Positions 1 through 11,941 of a stretch of DNA of 64,000 bases are shown piece by piece; position 1 is the first letter of the stretch, and each line of letters starts with the position of its first letter. Source of the stretch: Lindgomyces ingoldianus. Its lineage: Eukaryota; Ascomycota; Dothideomycetes; Pleosporales; Lindgomycetaceae. Where the stretch lies: positions 280,028 through 344,027 of the forward strand of contig NW_022985203.1 in assembly GCF_010093535.1 (NCBI RefSeq), given 5' to 3'. A program made the position numbers and the translations under genes. The notes beneath the pieces are model-generated. The model had not been told where the DNA came from. It was given only the letters and a program-made list of their open reading frames with translations, and did not search any database.

Positions 1-991
1 GACTCATTGTCATGGGATTTTTGCATAGGAATTTCATCAGGGTTGACTTTCCCGAGCCGGCTTTTCCTTCAATCCAGTAAATACCACTCCGAGAGCGGAG
101 CCATTCGGAAAATCGTAAAGGCATCCTTCCTTGTTCGAGAGAATTTCGAAACATCCAAGTGAACGTTTCCTCATGAGACTTCTCGATTTTCTCATGCCGC
201 GTCACGAGATTTGCGAAGTGGAGGCTTTTGAGAAACTGTTGCTCCACCTGCGTTGTCTTTCCCATCTCTGTGAGATTGCTCATCGCAGCTGAGAGATTCT
301 TCAGGCCTATCGTTACTTCTGTAGCCTTTTCGGCGTCCACCTCCTCAGATCGCTGCTGTTGATCGAAGCACTCTTGCATCGATGTCTTGGCAGAGCCCTT
401 GGCTGATGAGAGACTGGTGATAGCACGAATGACGTCTTCTCTGAGCTTGTTGAAATCATCTTTTCTTTCAATTTCCAATCTCCTGTTGACCGCTTCCATT
501 TCGCGGATAGTTACCAAGAGATTTGATGTATCATCCCTGTCTGTTTATTAGCCCAATCGGAAAAGGAATTGATGCATGGCTCACAGCATAAGGAACTGAA
601 TATGAACTGCCAGCTGAGCCTGAACCTTCCCGAGTCTGTTACAAATCCCTTCAATCTTACCCTTCCTCCATACTTCTTTCAAAGCGATCGAGAAGCTAAT
701 CCACATTGTCCGCTGACTCTTGGCTGTGAGTTTATTGAGAGCATCTGAGAGTTCCTTGGCAATGGCTGTACATTCTTTGGCCATAGGCTCCAGCTGGTCA
801 TCATAAGAGGAAACCCCGATAGCGTTGCTGAGCCTGACTACATCGTTGGCGATAGAGCCGAGCGTGAGAGTCTCATCGCTCGCTCCTTCCGAGGACTTGT
901 AGATCACTCGACACCCTGCGATCAACTTCCAGCTGAAGTCGACGAATTGGACGATATTGCCGGCCAGACCAATGGCTGTGAAGGCATCCAT
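1..991 (-). CDS. NACHT-domain STAND (NLR-like) protein, 5' part, cut by the window edge
   Basis: This is a fungal NLR-like protein, the class that couples an N-terminal effector or sensing domain to a nucleotide-binding NACHT switch and is linked to non-self recognition and programmed cell death. The start is ATG at 991. Exon 1 is 585-991; a 48-nt intron at 537-584 (GTGAGC...ACAG) leads to exon 2, open from 536 to the window edge. The first 136 residues (start MDAFTAIGLAGNIVQFVDFS) match the helical N-terminal domain common in fungal STAND proteins. A linker rich in Glu, Lys and Gln follows. A complete Walker A, GKAGSGKST, is encoded at about 45-72, preceded by YWIE. No frame break is visible in the part present. 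Sensor, Walker B and C-terminal repeats lie outside the window. The family call is firm; which effector class the N-domain belongs to is less sure. Confidence 0.85.
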
Positions 992-2098
992 TCGTTGGAT
1001 ATCTCAGCCTTGCATTCCCGGGGGACACAACTCGAAATGATAGCGTATTGACTTCGGGGGGCTCCAGCCGTTATTCTCGGTACTCGGGCAGTATCCCAAC
1101 AGCTTCAAATAGAGGGACGGTGATATCAGCTTGTTAGTGAAGTTAGGAGGCTGGAAGAACGTGCACGCATTCTGTTCTCAGCCTCAGCGGATCCTCCACA
1201 GTTGAATCACCAATGACACGTTGCCACATAGTTCGGGGCGTATTTTCATCCACTGGATGGCCGGCTCTGGAGTGAAGCTAAGTTTCGCTTAATTGTGCTT
1301 TTTTCAAGCCTCACGTTCGATTCATTGGTGATATTAGCCTCTGAGCAGAGTAATCAGTGATTATGTAATTCAAACACAGTAAATGACTTAGCGGCTGTTT
1401 CTGTACTGGTCTTGAGTATGATGAAATACATGCGCCAGAAGTATCACAGATAGCGCATTTAAGATAGCAGAAACCCACGAAACGACAGGTTCACCCACTG
1501 ATAGCTTGTACTCAATACTCCGGTCTCAAGACCGCTGTCATTCCATCTAGCCTTTCTTGCTGGATATTTGTCATCTTTATCAGCTCGACGAAGACCCCAA
1601 AGGACTTGAATCGTGTATCTCCTTTGCCAGTCATCACGCACTCTCTTGACCTTATGAATCCAAATACCTCGTCGATCTTCGAACATGAGTGCGGTGGGAA
1701 TTAGGTCTCTCCTACCTGCTTTGCTTTCATTGCTCGCGAATGCTTGCAGCGATGCTCACGTATCATGGCGGAGCCTGCTAGCCGGCCTCACACGCCATCG
1801 AGACTCGAGGAGCGCGACTCCTGAATATGGTGAGTGGAGAGGGAAAGCAGCCAGATGTAACAATTCGGAATAGTAGGAGAGCCGATTGAATCTTTGGTCC
1901 TTTAATATTTCATCCATCATCCGACGGTAATGCGATGAAGAAGCTAGCTAGCAACGTGACATAAGTAAATTACCGTAAAGAGCTGTCGACATACAACGTC
2001 GGCAGGCGATTGGCCGTTCGCGCGTGCACCTGTAGCGAAGGTTTTCCCTTAAATAATTTAACTGCAAAGGTAATAGTGTCACCCAATTCTCCGTCTCT
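992..2098. other. Intergenic, no gene recognised
   Basis: About 1.1 kb lies between the NLR start and the end of the FAD oxidoreductase gene. It should hold the NLR promoter and the 3' end of the neighbour. Short open frames here are under 80 codons and show no family features. Confidence 0.5.
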
Positions 2099-3738
2099 CT
2101 AGATTGAATACGCCCCTTTCAGTCTGTTCTTCGGATCAACACGCTTCTTGATTGCCCTTAATTTCTCGACATTCTCTCCAAACATCTGCTGTTGTCAGAT
2201 TTATCTACAGCTCACTCACGTAATGCATACCTCGACTGGATCATGAAACTCTTCGAAATCCCTTGGAAGGCAATCGCTGACGGAATATCGATCTAAAATC
2301 TGCTCCGCCCCCTCTGCGAGTGCTTTAATCGCCTTCCTGTGCAATTCTTCGGTGCACTCTCTGTTGAGAGCTCCACAACCAAGTTGCAAGATGTGGCGGC
2401 CATCTGGACGTGGCCATCCTGTAGCAGAGCGCGACTTCACAGTATTGAAGGCATTCTAGGACTGTCAGCATGAACATGAACACGTTTCTAAACATTAGAA
2501 GCCTTACGCTCTGCATAATCTCGATCAGAACAAAGGTGCCCGCATTCAGTTTCGGCTCCCACACCAGAGTCTCATCGAACCACTTCCAGGTTCGCAAAAT
2601 CAGATCTTCCGTTACGATAGGAACGACAACTCCGGTCATCATCTGGTTTGTTTCTCCTCGTATCGCTTCAATACTATCTTTAACTCGTTAGACTGATGCG
2701 TAGCATTTGAAGGGGATTCACTGACCACTAAGAGCATTCACCTGTCTATAACTCATTGCTGCAGTAGTATCCGTTGCACCCGGAATGTCGAGAGCCCACT
2801 TGAATCCCTGTTCGCTTCGACCATGTTCCTCTCCGTGGGCATCGTACACGAGAAGCCCTAGTCCTGGGACAGAAGGCTTCCCGACAAACGCGCCTTGCGT
2901 CATGTCGAGGCAGTAGAAATGGACTGCTATCTTTGGATCCGTGTTTCGATCCGCAAACGCAGGGACGGCTTTTGCCAGTGCAGAAAGTGCTTCTCGAGGA
3001 TAAAGAATCATTCCGCTGTACACTGTTTTCGGGTACTTGTACGCTTTCAGTTTCAGAGCTGTCACCACTCCGAACCTTCCACCGCCACCTCGAAGAGCCC
3101 ATAGCAGCTCAGGATCCTGTGAGGCCCACAATACGTCCCCGTTCATCTTGACAACCTGCGCATCCAGCATGTTCTGAGGGTCAGATGTTAATCCGAATTC
3201 TGAAGACATCCACGAAACTCCTCCTTGCAGCGTACCTCCACCGACGCCGACATAGGGGCATCTCGCCCCAGGGACTATAAACTATTAATTTTTCATCTCA
3301 TCCACTTCACCACTACTCACCGGAGTACCCGGGGGCAAATTCTTCAACTTTCGCGTCCACGTGACGCCATAACTGTCCTGCGCCAATAATAACCGTCTCC
3401 TCCTCCTTACTGAACTCGAATCCATCAAATGCAGACATGCTGATCAGCACCCCACTAGCAGAAGCAGATCCGCAGCCACCGCACCGTACATCGAAGTCGA
3501 TATCAGTCTTGTTCAAAAGCTTTAACAGGCGAGACAGCGATTCGATTGACTTCGGCCGTGCTACGAGTTGCGGATGTTTGTTTTTGTGCGCAGACCAGAC
3601 TTTACTCTCTTTATCATAGTCTGATGACGATCGCTCAATGATCTCATCACGGGCCAGAATTGCTCGAGTTTCCTCCATTTTCGAGCCGCTGTCAAACGGG
3701 TGAGAATGGTGCTGTGGTTCATGACTGGAAATGCCCAT
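2099..3738 (-). CDS. FAD-linked oxidoreductase, PCMH/berberine-bridge-enzyme-like
   Basis: The product is a flavoprotein oxidase or dehydrogenase of the PCMH/BBE family, which acts on alcohols, sugars, phenolics or secondary metabolites; the substrate is unknown. Proposed exons, in coding order: 3321-3738, 2726-3274, 2508-2653, 2231-2455, 2099-2188. The frame is kept throughout and gives about 475 residues, normal for the family. The FAD-binding half has RCGGCGSASASG (about residue 85), where family members with 8-histidyl FAD usually have GGH. It also has ARCPYVGVGGGTLQGG (about 142), which keeps the Cys of the 6-cysteinyl link. Next come LLWALRGGGGRFGVVT and a C-terminal BBE motif, VDPKNRL. 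No signal peptide is seen, so it is probably intracellular, unlike many secreted BBE enzymes. It diverges from the hydrolase gene starting at 4239. The last intron acceptor is ambiguous by one codon. Confidence 0.85.
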
Positions 3739-4238
3739 TTCTATTTCGAAATGAAGTAAGCACTGCTAAGGCCATCCAGCACCCCCACTGCACTAGAGTT
3801 CCAAGTAAGCCACTATTTCTCTTCTTCGCTCCCATTCGACAACGAGATCGCCAACTGGAATTTAGCAGGTAGCCACGATCTAAAAAGGAAACTGCTAACC
3901 CTTTTTAGGAAAGTCGAGATGTCTTCGTTGCTCACTGGAAGAGGAGACGGGACGTCACTGCGCCAAATGGACGCCTTAAATCCTGAATATTTCCGTTTGT
4001 TGGTCCTCGTTCATCGCATAATGTACCAGCTTCTCGAGGATGTACTTTGTCGGTCAGGGGATCGAAGTTGCCCTGCATCGGGATGAGGTTCTCCGACCTG
4101 CTTCCAGACAAAGGATTTCGGAGCCGAAAGTTCCGCTAAATAGCAACGCTCCATACTTGAACCACTTTTAAATCCAACATTAACCCTCTTCCTCCTATAC
4201 TATCCATAAACAGTTCATTGACCTAGCATTCAGTCAAA
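3739..4238. promoter_or_regulatory. Shared divergent promoter region
   Basis: A 500-bp interval separates the start codons of the FAD oxidoreductase (minus) and the hydrolase (plus), so both promoters must lie here. A T/A-rich and pyrimidine-rich stretch precedes the plus-strand ATG. I see no specific operator that I can name. Joint control of the two genes is an inference from the arrangement. Confidence 0.45.
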
Positions 4239-5117
4239 ATGACTTGTCGAGATTGTTTCCGAGGTGGCCGAGCGACCGGCGACCCGACAGGGGAAATTTC
4301 CGCACAATATGGTCTCTCCACCTACGTCGCGGGGACTCCATCAACCACAACTTCTGCATCGACCGTCATATTCCTCACAGATGCCTTCGGCCTCAAGCTC
4401 GTCAATAACAAACTTCTCGCTGATGCCTACGCCTCTGCAACAGGCTTCCGAGTGCTCGTCCCTGATATCATCCCTGGAGGCGCTTGTTCACCGGATGTGA
4501 TGCCCATAATGGACGAAGTCCTAGAGCCAGTGTCCTTCTTCAACATATGGGGCCAAATAAAACGAGTTATGGCATTAGCGAGAGCCATGACCTACTTTGT
4601 GCCATTCTTCTGGCGGGCTTTCCCTTCTAGTCCGGCTTCCTTCAAACCATGTTTGGAGTACGCCAGAAAGGTCAAAGCAGATCTACCTCCTGGAGCGAAA
4701 CTTGGCGTAGCCGGATTCTGCTGGGGCGGATACCAAAGCATCAATCTCTGCGCTCAGCCCGCCGTTGAAGGCGGATCCGAGCGCCTCATTGACGCCCAGT
4801 TCTGTGCGCATCCCTCAGGTTTGAATGTTCCCACGGATATCCTAAATGCGATCACGAGGTTCAAATCGCCCGTTGCTATTGCTCAGGCTCGAGATGACTT
4901 TGCACTTCCCACCAGGAAGGTCGAAGAGACTGAGGCAATTTTGAGGCAGACAATCGGGAAGGGCGAGGGTGAGGATGGAATCAATTATCAGATCACATAC
5001 TATGATAATTGTCCACACGGATTTGCGGTTAGAGCGAGGCCCGGGTATGAGGCCGACGCGAAAGGGGCAGATGCGGCAAAAGAGCAGGCGATTGAGTGGT
5101 TTAAGAGGTGGCTTTAA
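4239..5117 (+). CDS. Dienelactone-hydrolase-family alpha/beta hydrolase
   Basis: This single-exon gene encodes 292 residues, the usual length for fungal dienelactone hydrolase (DLH) family proteins. Members hydrolyse dienelactones or related esters; the true substrate of this one is unknown. The start ATG fits the family's Cys-rich beginning (MTCRDCFRGG). The nucleophile motif GFCWGG lies at about residue 160 and has the Cys typical of DLH. The acid is likely in ARDDFALP (about 217), and the His is in CPHGFA (about 260). A triad of Cys, Asp and His is therefore present. There is no signal peptide, so it is probably cytosolic. It is divergent to the flavoprotein gene at 2099-3738, an arrangement that would suit oxidation followed by ester hydrolysis of an aromatic or lactone compound (inference). 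Confidence 0.9.
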   Translation: MTCRDCFRGGRATGDPTGEISAQYGLSTYVAGTPSTTTSASTVIFLTDAFGLKLVNNKLLADAYASATGFRVLVPDIIPGGACSPDVMPIMDEVLEPVSFFNIWGQIKRVMALARAMTYFVPFFWRAFPSSPASFKPCLEYARKVKADLPPGAKLGVAGFCWGGYQSINLCAQPAVEGGSERLIDAQFCAHPSGLNVPTDILNAITRFKSPVAIAQARDDFALPTRKVEETEAILRQTIGKGEGEDGINYQITYYDNCPHGFAVRARPGYEADAKGADAAKEQAIEWFKRWL

Positions 5118-7480
5118 TTTCGAGTTTGCCCTTTCTCCTTGGCGAATATTCGGCAGGGACGGCGACGAGGATATGACCTTTGCTTGAGCTTGTGAAGAGG
5201 GCTCCCGCTTTGCTTGGAGTTGAGTTGAGTGCTGATCTTTCATTTATCTCAAGTCCATATTTAAACTATTAATGAATTGCCTTTGACGGAAGCGGTGAGA
5301 CAGAGGTGCTGCCATTATATGAATACTTGAATATATGTTGTACTCAGAGATGAACTCGTAGCACACGGAAATAAATTCGTAGCAGACGAAGTACCTTTGC
5401 AGTCAATCAATATTTCCTTTGGAACCATTTTGTATCGCGACAGTTACATATTGGAGTGGTCAGAATGTCCTTAAAGCTGGAAACTTGGACCCTTTTCCTA
5501 TAGCAACTGGCCATAATTTTGTGCTTATTGCCATATTTCTCTGCACATGCATCACTCGACTGTACTAGCCAAATAGCTCCTCTGGCAGTCTACCTAATAG
5601 GAAATGCTAAGTCACTACGTATATCAACTATGAATAAGACACTAATAGGCAATAGGGAGAGACCAGATGGGCCATAATTATCGTTCGACTTTGGCATTGG
5701 AACTCCTGTCCTAACGTTTCGAAGCTTTCTTGACGTCTTTTCCCTTGGAGCCCGGCTGGTGTGAAGATGCCGCGCACACCATCTAAGAGACCACCACGAG
5801 CTTCAATGGATTCGCATTGATCATGGAAGGGGGTGGATTATTCAAAGTACAAAATAAGATCGACTTCTAAACTTCACCCAAAATAAACCGTACGGAGCAA
5901 ACGGAAGCACGAAATGGTTGTGTTCACAGTTGGCCAAATCAGTAAAAGACCTTCAGCTTACGAGTCAACTCATGACCCAAATAAATTCGAAAGGCATTTC
6001 ATGGTTCTATTCGTCCTGTCAAGTCGTTCCGTGGACATTAGCGGCCCCGTTTACCCCCTACATCGGCAACTTGAAAAGCATCGCGCAGGTTCCGAGGATA
6101 TCTTTCAGCTCTACAGTAGGCCATTTTTCTAGTTCTAGTACTAATTACCTCTCCAATTCTCAAATTCATGGATGAGGAAAGGCAATCACCGTCGATGCAA
6201 GAAAACACGTCTGCAAGCCTCACACTAGGCAGATATGACACTTCGAGACTCGATCCGGAGACCTCAATACAATTTGACGTAGTGTCTAAGCTAGACTACG
6301 CAAACGTAGTTGGTTTGGTTTTATTTCCTTTTCTGGGTGTATTGCCAATTGGGAGAATCCTAGCACAGCTCTTCACATTCCAATCGACTGGTCAATCCTG
6401 CAGATATGGCGCTCTCTCGACATTTACAACGTGTTTAAGGACATATTTCACCTTCTTTGGGATGAGAATCCGTAACCGTACCTTCTCAATCCCACCATGC
6501 GCTTCGCTCGTCGGAAACAAAACACGAGTGTTGTCTTTACGATCAGATCCAAAGACCGTACAATGAATTCCACCCTGCCATATTCCACTTTCCACCTATC
6601 GATTAATATCGACTTTTCAATGATATTACTTGCCAACTGAAGCCAGCTTCGAATCCGATCAGTATATGCTAGGCTGAGCGTCTCTACAGGGGCATGTGTT
6701 TGTGGAAATTACAGCTGTCAGGTATCCAGCCTCTTTCGGGCATATCCAGATGATGGAGGTTCGGCACATGCGTTCCCTATCACGACCAATTGTTCATCTT
6801 CGCTTTCAACACTCTGCCTCTAGCACCGTCTCCTATCACGACTTCAAGTCACACAACGACCCCGGCCAAGAAACGCCGGCCTATAAGAGCGATTTTTAGA
6901 ATTTGAGTCAGACTAACTACCTTGGGCGTTGGAGTATGCATCCTCGCTTGGTGGAAGAAATAGTGCTTTACAAGGAGAGAGGCGCCCCTCAAGAAAAGTG
7001 GAGGGCTGAACTGCATGCGCAATACAAGTTACAATCAGAGAGGTCTCATGCTCTATTTTTGGCCCAAGAGCGTCTATTGAAAGATACCTAAAGAGAGGTT
7101 GTTAGCTGTCGAGGAGTTCAGTGAGTTTGAGAGATGTTCGTAGGCGGGTACTCCATATCAGGAATATATTGTTACTTGCCTGCACAATACCCTACTAACA
7201 CAGGAGCCGAGGAAGCTCAACAGCAAGATTCACCAAGCTTCCCTGAAATCTGCAAAAGCTTGCAGCATGCCCACACCTGGAACACTGACGTCACAGATAA
7301 TCCCCCAACCCTCCCGAAGGATTTAAGCATCGTCGACCGTCTAATCGTAAACTTACTCTGACGCTAATTGGGGAGCGTAGAGCACTGCGGAGAAAGTCGG
7401 TGAACATCAACTTGTCCATCGAAAGAATGTTACCCCAGATCAACTGCATGCGAAATTGCGGAGCTCAATTGACCACTAAC
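5118..7480. other. Intergenic, 2.4 kb, no gene recognised
   Basis: Open frames are short and do not join into a recognisable family. A plus-strand frame at 6903-7091 has a coding-like mix of residues (Glu, Arg, Leu, Lys) but no match I can name. The 3' part lies directly before the GH92 pseudogene and may be its former promoter. Confidence 0.4.
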
Positions 7481-10173
7481 ATGCTGGGATTCATAAACCT
7501 CTTATATACGTTAGCATTCTCACATTAGGTACTGGCCCAGGTTTATTACTCGCAATATGTGAATCCTTTCATTGGATCCGAAGGCCTAATACCTGGACAA
7601 GCATTCCGTGACGGTGACATCTTCGTTGGTGGAGCTGTTCCAGTCGGCGTTGTCAAGGTCGGAATCGATACCTACGAAGCGAATCGCTCAATCTCAACGC
7701 TTAATGGCGGATACACACCCATGGAAATGTTACTGCCATCTCGATGATGCATGAGTCAGGAACTGGAGGATTTCCTAAATACGGGATTATTCCCCAGATA
7801 CCTCTTACGACTGCAGAGGCACCTGTGAATATCCTGGATAACCGAACGTGTTGGCAAGCGTGAGTTTGGAATGATACCGCAAACGTTGGATATTTCAAGA
7901 CGTAATTGGCAAATAGTGTCACGGTTGAACTGTCCGGTGCCAGACATGCAGTGATCACGCAATATTCCTTTCCGAGCGGCGAGAAACATGTACTTGTTGA
8001 TGTCTCTCACTATCTCCTCGATGAAAATGGAGACTATAGCGTTCAAAATTATCAAAGAGGAGAAATCAACATTTCGGAGAATGGGAGCACATATACTGGC
8101 TACAGTACCTACGGCGGCGGATGGAACGAAAGCGCGCCATTCACGGTCTTTTTCTGTGGCGAATTTGAGAATGGACCCGACCAAGCTCAGGGTTTCCATG
8201 GGCGTAATACGGATCCAATTAGAAGATACCACACTGATGGCAGTGAGTCAATTCCCCTAGCTATTTTGGGTGGCAAAAATCGAACCGCAGTGTCTCTCAA
8301 CGACCGCGTCGGTGCCTTGTTCAGCTGGAACAGCAGTGGCGCATCCATGGTTAGGACAAGAGTTGGAATCTCGTTTATATCAGCAGAAAGGGCATGTTCG
8401 TACAAGAACCCGGATATTCGATCCTGGAATCTGAATGATAATGTGAGCACGTCCGTTGAAGAATAAAATAACAATGTATTCAGTAAGATTGAAGTGAATA
8501 CCGACGAGTCTGTCAACCAGACAAATCCCATTCTTCTCTACTCTTCACTATACTTCATGCACCTGATGCCTTCGAGACCACACAGGAGAGAATCCGCTCT
8601 GGGAATCTAACAAACCGTGCTGGGGTGAATTTTACACTTTTTGTAAGTGTCGTGAGCGCCTGATCTACCTCAGGGGATCCATTTCGCAATACATATTCTC
8701 TTCACCTGTTGATACAGCCTGAAGTGCACGAAAACAAAATCCGCGCGCTGATAGATATTTGGCGATATGAGGGTTATATTCCTGAAGGACGATTTGGGAA
8801 TTGTTGCGGTGTTGTCCAAGGTGGCAGCAACGCCGACAATGTACTCGCCGACGCCTATGTTAAGGGACTACGAGGAGCCACTAACTGGACTAATAAATAT
8901 GCTGCCATGGTAAAAGAGCAGATGTCATTTCTTACAATGCCTACAGCCTCGATAATCTAACAGGCAGCGTCAAGGAAGGCCGGGGCTCTCTCTACGACTG
9001 GCTCGAGGTCGGATATATCTCCTTAAACTGGAGTGGCTGGCGCATCTCCTCTGCGGTGGAGTATTCACTAAATGACTTTGCATTAAGCTAAGTCGCGAAA
9101 AGGGAGAAACCTAGGGATGTGCAGAAATATTTGAATCGGTCTGCTGGCTAGCATCTCATCTGGGATTACAAAGTACAAAGCGTGAACACAACGCCCATTT
9201 TTTTTTTCGGATTCTTGACATCGAAATTTACGAATAGCTCATTCAGTTCGACGGGATACAATCTAGCGCTATGCGCAGAATGCGAATGGTCGGCTATCTC
9301 CTATGAAGCAGCTCCACTTGGTGAATACTATTTCATCATAGTCGATATAGAAACTAACATGTGGAAGAGTATTCCTTTGTAATACGGCATAATGCTAAAA
9401 CCTTAATCGAGTTTATGGGGGGGCCTTCCTGTTTTGGGTCTCACCTTGACTACATTGTGAGCGTCTGCTTCCTTTCCACAGATGCATTGCTCACCAATTC
9501 TAGTTCATGCCAAACACCAGCCAGCAAAATCTTGGAGCGAACGGTGCAGGTATCAATACCTTGATGAATATTGGGTGCGCCCCCTTTGCTTCCCTTTTGA
9601 TACCAAACTAAAATAGTGCTCGGAGGAACGAGCCTAACTTCGCCACCCCCGTATCTTTACAACTACATCAACAAGCAGTGGAAAAGTGTGCAGCGATCTC
9701 GTGCTCTTGCGAATCAATAGTATACCAAAAACTTTTACTCTATCCTATTATTCATGCTGATATTGCCTAGCTTTCATAATGCGAATTACGGCGTCACCGG
9801 CAACTCAGACGCCGGCGCCTTAAACAGTTAGCTCATTTAGCAAATGCTCAGCATCTATCCCATAGTCACGCAGCCAGTCTACCTCCTCGAATCGCCATGG
9901 TTCTCTGACATCAACATGACCATTAACTCGATCAAGGCCCTACGTATCACGGCTTCTGGGCTAAGCCAAGATAGCTATTATGTGCAATCTGTCAAAGTCG
10001 ACGGTCAGGCTTAGAATAGGAACTAGTTCGAGCATGAGCATATGATGGTAAACGGGGGAGCGATCGAATTTGCCTTGAGAAATAATGCGAGTGTGTGGGA
10101 AACGGGTGATGTGCCACCGAGCCCGGGGCACGTAGTCTTAGGAGGGGAGGGAATTGGTACTGTGGGGAAATGA
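7481..10173 (+). pseudogene. GH92 secreted alpha-mannosidase pseudogene
   Basis: A full-length but inactivated gene for a glycoside hydrolase family 92 exo-alpha-mannosidase. The old start is ATG 7481, followed by a hydrophobic signal-like stretch and YVNPFIGSEG. Collinear family motifs follow: HESGTGGFPKYG (about 7750), GRNTDPIRRYH (8200), LIQPEVHENKIRALIDIWRY (8705), VQGGSNADNVLADAYVKGLR (8818), LNRSAG (9133), ECEWSAISYEA (9280), NYGV-GNSDAGALNS (9780-9828) and SPGHV (10120). Stops interrupt it: TAG at 7526, 9149, 9829, 9838, 10012 and 10024; TAA at 7903, 8464 and 9089; TGA at 7859. Frame slips are near 7720, 8574 and 8918. A possible short intron is 8643-8673. Several TAGs sit where the family has Trp. 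No functional protein can come from this copy. Confidence 0.92.
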
Positions 10174-10478
10174 AATTTGGTAAGGGTCAAGGTGAACTGT
10201 GGATCCTGTCCTACCACGTTATCAAAGACGGCTATTAATGCTTTCCTGTTATGAATCGTGTCTTTTGATTTTCTATTTAGACGCACCCTCCCCTCCCTGA
10301 AATCTGTCGTCTCCTTTTAGCCTCTCAGCACACTAAATCCAACCGGAAGCCCTTCGCTCAATTTGAATTCACCGCGTATTGCGCACCTCGACCATCTGCA
10401 AGCATCATCTTGGACTAAGGAAAGTGGCTCATCTATCATTCAACCCTAATCTCACAGCTCTAGAATCTGTCTTCCACG
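10174..10478. other. Intergenic, no gene recognised
   Basis: Some 300 bases between the GH92 pseudogene and the small ORF at 10479. I see nothing specific in it. Confidence 0.4.
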
Positions 10479-10805
10479 ATGCAACCCAAAAGTCAAATCT
10501 CCTCTCACAACAAAATGTGCAATCACGCTGCCTGCTTGGGCACATCTGCTACCCCAACTACACCGCTTCTCGAAAGACTCAGTATCCAAGGCCTCGAACC
10601 GCAATTCATGACCTACGAAGCCCAGCGTAGAACTTACGACCTGGGAAATATCGACGTGCAAAAGGAAGAGAACTCTGTACCTAAGATCGTAGTGAACCTT
10701 GTGAAAAATTGCTGTGGGATAGCGAAAGGAATGGGATTGTTAGTTGCAGCTAGTGCGACATTGTTTTCTGGGAACGCAGTATATGATGATGGAGATTATG
10801 AGTAA
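10479..10805 (+). CDS. Small hypothetical protein, 108 residues
   Basis: This is an ATG-started open frame of 108 codons. I do not recognise a family. The N-terminal part has Cys and His residues (NKMCNHAAC, about 11-19). The middle is polar. A C-terminal segment of about 20 small and hydrophobic residues (about 80-100, GIAKGMGLLVAASATLFSG) could be a membrane anchor, preceded by a Cys pair. No introns are needed. It stands alone between the GH92 pseudogene and the 632-residue protein gene. It may be a real lineage-specific gene or chance; transcript data would be needed to tell. Confidence 0.35.
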   Translation: MQPKSQISSHNKMCNHAACLGTSATPTTPLLERLSIQGLEPQFMTYEAQRRTYDLGNIDVQKEENSVPKIVVNLVKNCCGIAKGMGLLVAASATLFSGNAVYDDGDYE

Positions 10806-11941
10806 ATGGGGTTTGGTGTTGGGGAGGTGATATGTCTATCTCTGGGTTAAACCGGAATGGTAGTGCACAATGGAGAATATTAATCGGAGTTGGTATGTTT
10901 AACATGTTGCTGGAACAGAGAATGGGCTCAGGAGATAAATTATCTACCTCGTAATGCAGCATGTTCTGTCATAAGTTCAATTCCCAGGTCAGTGCTTCGG
11001 ACTGACAACACCGTACCTACTAATTCAGGCCCTAGCACGCACAGGATGTCGTGTAAATGGACTTGGTGCCGAGTACACTATCCTCCTATGACTATATATA
11101 TTCCACGTGAAATTTCTCACTGATATATCCTTATATCCTTTCAACAACACATGAGAGTCAACCTAGGACCTTCCAAGCGCCGAGTGCAGGGCATACTCCC
11201 ACCACACAGATCGACATCAAAGGACGCATCAATTGAGGTCGAAGCAAAAAAGCAGTTAGGATTGTTTGGAAAGAGTCTTCCAGGTCCAGAATCTTGAGCT
11301 GTGAGACTCGTCTGTACTCTCATCCTCGCGATCAAATCTTGCAAAGCATTGGTATTGTTTGTGCACGACCGGTACCGTGACAAAGCCAGAAAGTTCTACG
11401 CACCGCTCCAACAGAGTGGCTCGCTAAAGGCCTTCAAGTGCGACGACAGCATTACCAAATTCGAAAGAGCGGGCGTTTAGCCTCCCTACTGTTTCACCTA
11501 GCTCCAATACCCGGAAATACTATTTCGCTTCCTCGCACCGTACGGTCGTTAACATAGTACTCCTTTGAGCATATAGGCCTTTGGATACGCTCTTTTCGCC
11601 ATGAACTCGGTTCCTCATGACTTTGGTGCCCCTCCAAAGCTTCACAGAAGATGAGAACATTCTATCACAAGCATTGTCTTCTCCCTTCCACTAGAGAGCT
11701 CTAATACTGAGGTACAGGAGAAATAAACCTATGCCTTGAATTGGGGCATAGTCACGGTATAATGTAGATAGTAGACTGCAGTACAAAACGCTCAATATAT
11801 TGGTATTTACACCGATCTTGACTCCACACTGATAGAAAATACATCAGAGTCCCTTCCTCTAACTACCTGAACGCCAAAACCCAAACCATAAGTCCAAACA
11901 CCAGCACCCATGCATCCAAAACCCATCCAACGGCAAACTTC
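10806..11941. other. Intergenic, no gene recognised
   Basis: About 1.1 kb holding only short frames without family features. It includes the 3' flank of the minus-strand gene ending at 11942. Confidence 0.4.
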
